From contig OW203726.1 in the NCBI GenBank assembly GCA_934045075.1, forward strand, positions 15,381,037 through 15,445,036: DNA of 64,000 bases, in the 5' to 3' direction. The notes beneath the pieces are model-generated. The model worked only from the letters and a program-made list of their open reading frames with translations. It searched no databases and was not told the DNA's origin. This DNA is from Yponomeuta sedellus (taxonomy: Eukaryota > Arthropoda > Insecta > Lepidoptera > Yponomeutidae). Below are positions 60,898-64,000 of the stretch, piece after piece (the first letter of the stretch is position 1; the number at the start of each line of letters is the position of its first letter). The position numbers and the translations under genes were made by a program.

Positions 60898-61493
60898 CTC
60901 AAATATTTCCTGTTATTAATTTTTGTGGTTTTCCGATTAGTTATTTGTTTTCACTAGTAGTGGTTTAGAAAAAATCTATCTTTTTCGCATATAAGATATC
61001 CAAGTAAAGTTTGCTTTTGGTAAAGAAAAAGCTGTCCCACTCCATCCACATTCATTATTCGGTAATCTACTGCAGATCTTGTTTATTTTACATTAATTAA
61101 TTAAAGGAAACGTAAGATACCTTAAGGAATAATTTATTAGCCAGGAAACCCCAACGTTGTTATGAATTCAACAGAATCTCTAGCGAATAATTTTCGTGGA
61201 TCTTTGAGATATTCATTTGCTTTGGGGACTCGTAAATAGTCTCTATTTATCAAAATGTTTCCTTCATGCCGGCTACGACGTATAAAATTCAATACAATTA
61301 AGCTTTTCTAACATACAAACCTCAAAAAAGGTAGTATATTTCATAAGATAAAGAAATAGGTAGGATGATATTGTAAGTATTTCAAAAACACTGTTAAAGT
61401 GATTTTTTTTAATTCTTGTAGGGTTGAAAGGTTGTCAAAGGTTGTCTGGAGAAGATCGCTCTACGCGCTCAGATCGGCGCGCTACGCGATAAG
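60898..61493. other. AT-rich DNA; small LINE 3' piece near 61436
   Basis: 'GGTTGTCTGGAGAAGATCGC' at about 61440 resembles the LINE 3' end start. Otherwise empty. Confidence 0.35.
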
Positions 61494-61626
61494 AAGCGCT
61501 CGTGGCCTAGTCAAACCGAGTGATTGGGATCACTTGCAGTTAAGCAACAACAGGCGCGGTCAAGTGCAGGATGGGTGACCGTCCCGCAACTACCGCTAGT
61601 TGCCTTTTTCAGAGCGCTTCCATGAT
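61494..61626 (+). mobile_element. 5S-rRNA-type SINE, head only
   Basis: 'GTTAAGCAACAACAGGCGCG' and 'CAGGATGGGTGACCGTCCCG', the 5S-like half. The body is missing. Confidence 0.75.
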
Positions 61627-62003
61627 CGGAATATCTATCTATGTTAAGTATACCCTCAAGGCGCTTGTATAATTTTTTTTCGCAGCGGACTGACACACAG
61701 CACTCACCACGTCATGTGATTTTTATTTACTTGACACTGGATTCCACATGCATAAAAGCTTAAAACCATCCTCTCCGTTGAATTTCCCGACCGTTTTTAT
61801 TTCATTTCAGTTGCTTCCCGGACGATCATTTGATAGGAATGTCGATCCGTTGAGAGAATTTATTATAGCTCAATCCAATAGGTTGTACTGACCTCTAGTA
61901 GGTGTTTAGCTATCGCGGATTTGTTTAGGTGACTGTTTTTGACTGTATCATAGTGATTTTTTTAACATTAGAACACTTATTTTGGCCGCTGTTTAGTCTA
62001 CAG
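61627..62003. other. Unique DNA, nothing recognised
   Basis: No supported feature. Confidence 0.3.
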
Positions 62004-62218
62004 TTAAACCGTTGGTGCTGGCTGTCATGTAATGGCAGACGTTAAGCCATGCCAGAGGCCTTAATAGCGGCTTGATAACTTCTGACAGTAAGGCCCGCCA
62101 CAGTCTTACAATCCTAAACCAACCCGGACTTGGCCCCGTGATGGAGTATGGCCTAACCTTCCTGCGATGCAGGAAGAGACCCATGCCCCAGCAGTGGAGA
62201 TATTCAAGGGTTGATATC
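62004..62218 (+). mobile_element. 5S-rRNA-type SINE, 3' half
   Basis: 'AACCGTTGGTGCTGGCTGTC', 'AGGCCCGCCACAGTCTTAC' and 'AGATATTCAAGGGTTGATAT'. It has no 5S head and may complement the head-only copy at 61494. Confidence 0.75.
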
Positions 62219-63017
62219 GGATAGTCTACAGCGGGTTAAACTTTACATTTTTGTTGCAAAGTCGTCCTCGACGGAAATGACAGAGAACTTATGTAAAGTT
62301 TAATCTACTATCGATTGTAAGAGATTCTACTGTGGTTATTTGTGAATAACGGTGCAAACCTTTTCCCTCATTTTGCATCATTACTACTTTACCCTTCGAC
62401 CAGATCTGACTATTTTACCTGCTTATCCGTTTTTATGCAGTTTTTCTGTTTCTGCTTACGTTTTACTACTAAATCTACAAATAAAACAACACCTGAAGTT
62501 GTTCCAGTTCTTATTCATTGTAAAGGATATACAGCATTTCAACCTGTAGACTGTAGGAGTATGATATCCTTACCTAGACGTCCGCTGGCTATATGACTTA
62601 TGGCCGCTGATTAAGGAACAATTCCTATACAAATGGTACTTTGGTTTTTATTTACAAACGACGTGCTGTATCGCAATATGACTGCCGATACGTTTAAAGC
62701 ATTAAATTGAGGATGACAATAAACTTATCAAAAAGAAATTATAACCTTAAGAACGGTTTCAATGAATCGTCTTGTGAGTCTATAATATATGTATTTTTTA
62801 TTCTCAGATGTAAGCACGACCAAACCTTGATTTTTGTCTTCTAAAAGTATTGGCAACGTTTCATTGCAATTTGCCATGTTGCCAGTCAATTAAAATTAAA
62901 CTACGTTTAAATAGGAATTGCTCTTCCGGGAGACATTTAAGACTTGTACGAAATTTTATATACAGAACTTTCTGAAGTTAGTTACAACTGTTAAATGTAA
63001 ATTAAATAAGAAACAGT
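62219..63017. other. AT-rich DNA, nothing recognised
   Basis: Short ORFs without domains. Confidence 0.3.
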
Positions 63018-63029
63018 ATCGTAAATTCT

Positions 63030-63618
63030 TTAAAAACCTATTTAGAGGCTAAAAATTTGTTCCTTAGCACGGGTTAGTGCATTAAAAATAAAAAACCGGC
63101 CAAGTGCGAGTCAGACTCGCGCACCGAGGGTTCCGTACAAACCTGTATTATAGACCTGAGTATATGGTATGAATTTCAATTTAATACCTCTACGCGTGTA
63201 TGAGGAAATGGGTAGTAAGTTTAAAATTATTAAAAAAAATATATTATGTGATGTAACTAAAAATTTATGGTTTTCGTAATTTTTCCTTTATCTATGCTAT
63301 AAGACGTTGCTTCGTACCAAATTTCAAGATTCTGAGTTCACGGGAAGCACCCTGTAGGTTTTGATTCCCTTGCAAGTGTCGAAAATTTGCGGCATAAACA
63401 GCTGTATCTTTTGATTGCGTTGGCTTAGAAGTTTGATTTTTTCACAGCTTCAAGGGACAGTAGACTTGAGTAATTGATATAAATTTCAGCTTCATACCTC
63501 CACGCGTTCCTGAGAAAAAGGGTCTTGACAGACGGACGGACGGACAGACGGACAACAAAGTGATCCTATAAGGGTTCCGTTTTTTCCTTTTGAGGTACGG
63601 AACCCTAAAAATAGTGTA
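63030..63618 (+). mobile_element. Unit A minimal form, split in its tail by a 510-bp dispersed repeat
   Basis: TSD 'ATCGTAAATTCT' (63018-63029 and 63619-63630). The unit A part is an inverted 'AAAAACCTATTTAGAGGC', then 'GTTCCTTAGCACGGGTTAGT' and the A-rich tail. That tail is interrupted at about 63096 by the dispersed repeat and resumes as 'AAAATAGTGTA' at about 63608. Confidence 0.8.
63096..63610 (+). mobile_element. Dispersed lepidopteran-type repeat inserted in the tail
   Basis: Begins 'ACCGGCCAAGTGCGAGTCAG' and ends 'GAGGTACGGAACCCTAAAAA'. 'GAGGGTTCCGTAC' near the start and 'GTACGGAACCCT' at the end are inverted. The interior has a (GACG)n-like run near 63535. I recognise the start and end words from many insect genomic sequences, but do not know its class. 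Fragment also at 33034. Confidence 0.7.
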
Positions 63619-63760
63619 ATCGTAAATTCTGTCAACGTAAATGACCGCACTAACATTTCATATTTGTGTCTGAGTTTTTACAGAGCGTCGTTTAATGATT
63701 AGCTTGCGTGACCGCATTACTGACAAGATTCTTAAGTGTTAAATAAAAACGGACAAGTAT

Positions 63761-63861
63761 TTTAGAAACCTATTTAGAAGCTAAAAATTCCACCCATGCC
63801 GGGTTTCGAACCCGCGACCTCTGGCTGTCCTTAGCACGGGTTAGTGCATTAAAAATAATAT
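63761..63861 (+). mobile_element. Unit A retroposon, inverted form with TSD
   Basis: TSD 'AACGGACAAGTAT' (63748-63760 and 63862-63874). An inverted part with T-arm ('GGTTTCGAACCCGCG') is joined directly to 'TGTCCTTAGCACGGGTTAGT' and an A-rich tail. Confidence 0.85.
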
Positions 63862-63874
63862 AACGGACAAGTAT

Positions 63875-64000
63875 GTGTAGTTGTGCTTGAGGGTTTTGAA
63901 CTAATGATTTAAAAATTAACTATGAGCTGAAAATAATTATTCTCCTTATGATTCGGTTTGCTTTGCGAATGTGAGTTAATCGCAAAAACTATAAGTTAAT
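63875..64000. other. AT-rich DNA to the window end
   Basis: Nothing recognised. Confidence 0.3.

Overview
The window looks like AT-rich, repeat-dense nuclear DNA of an insect, most likely a moth or butterfly (Lepidoptera). I judge this from the truncated RTE-clade 3' ends (their conserved RT C-terminal tail is common in lepidopteran genomes), a dispersed '-CCGGCCAAGTGCGAG...' repeat near the right end, tRNA- and 5S-rRNA-derived SINEs, short LINE 3' ends ending in a 'GCAATAAAG'-type tail, and many TIR/foldback elements. I found no host protein-coding gene, no functional tRNA or rRNA gene and no prokaryotic feature. Almost everything recognisable is a mobile element or its debris, so this is probably an intergenic or intronic 'repeat graveyard'.

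Layout. 0-10 kb: AT-rich DNA with a foldback element nested in a MITE (1.6-2.3 kb), an 8-bp-TSD MITE (6.2-6.5 kb), small SINE pieces and hairpins. 10-19 kb: a (GAAC)n array attached to a LINE 3' end, a 5S-derived SINE split by a 0.9-kb GC-rich retroposon with an 18-bp TSD, a duplicated MITE with SINE insertions, and a mariner-like transposase relic. 19-26 kb: a palindromic tRNA-bearing retroposon, then an almost complete APE/RT LINE (20337-25793, intact 994-aa ORF2, frameshifted ORF1). The LINE lies inside a MITE and carries a Penelope-like GIY-YIG fragment between its two ORFs. 26-44 kb: dense SINEs, RTE fragments, a 0.9-kb (GCTT)n array and a 0.25-kb (CATA)n array. 44.6-47.8 kb: a young non-autonomous LTR element (identical 168-bp LTRs, 5-bp TSD) whose only long ORF joins a charged helical Gag-like segment to a Pro-rich 63-bp minisatellite. 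48-64 kb: SINEs, palindromes, a Penelope-end inverted repeat, an RTE C-terminus, an 8-bp-TSD MITE and several palindromic tRNA retroposons.

The two most interesting systems. First, a tRNA-bearing retroposon ('unit A') occurs at about a dozen sites. Nine or more of these are single insertions bounded by 9-13-bp TSDs. In most of them an inverted 5' part and a direct 3' part are joined, always with the same left junction ('TTAAAAACC') and a 'GCATTAAAAA' tail, while the centre varies. This suggests priming at a fixed internal U-rich site, or an inherently palindromic element. Second, the LTR element has captured or evolved a repeat-protein ORF that stays open through two compensating indels.

All calls come from reading the sequence by eye. 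Family names below superfamily level are inference, and boundaries without a stated TSD are approximate.
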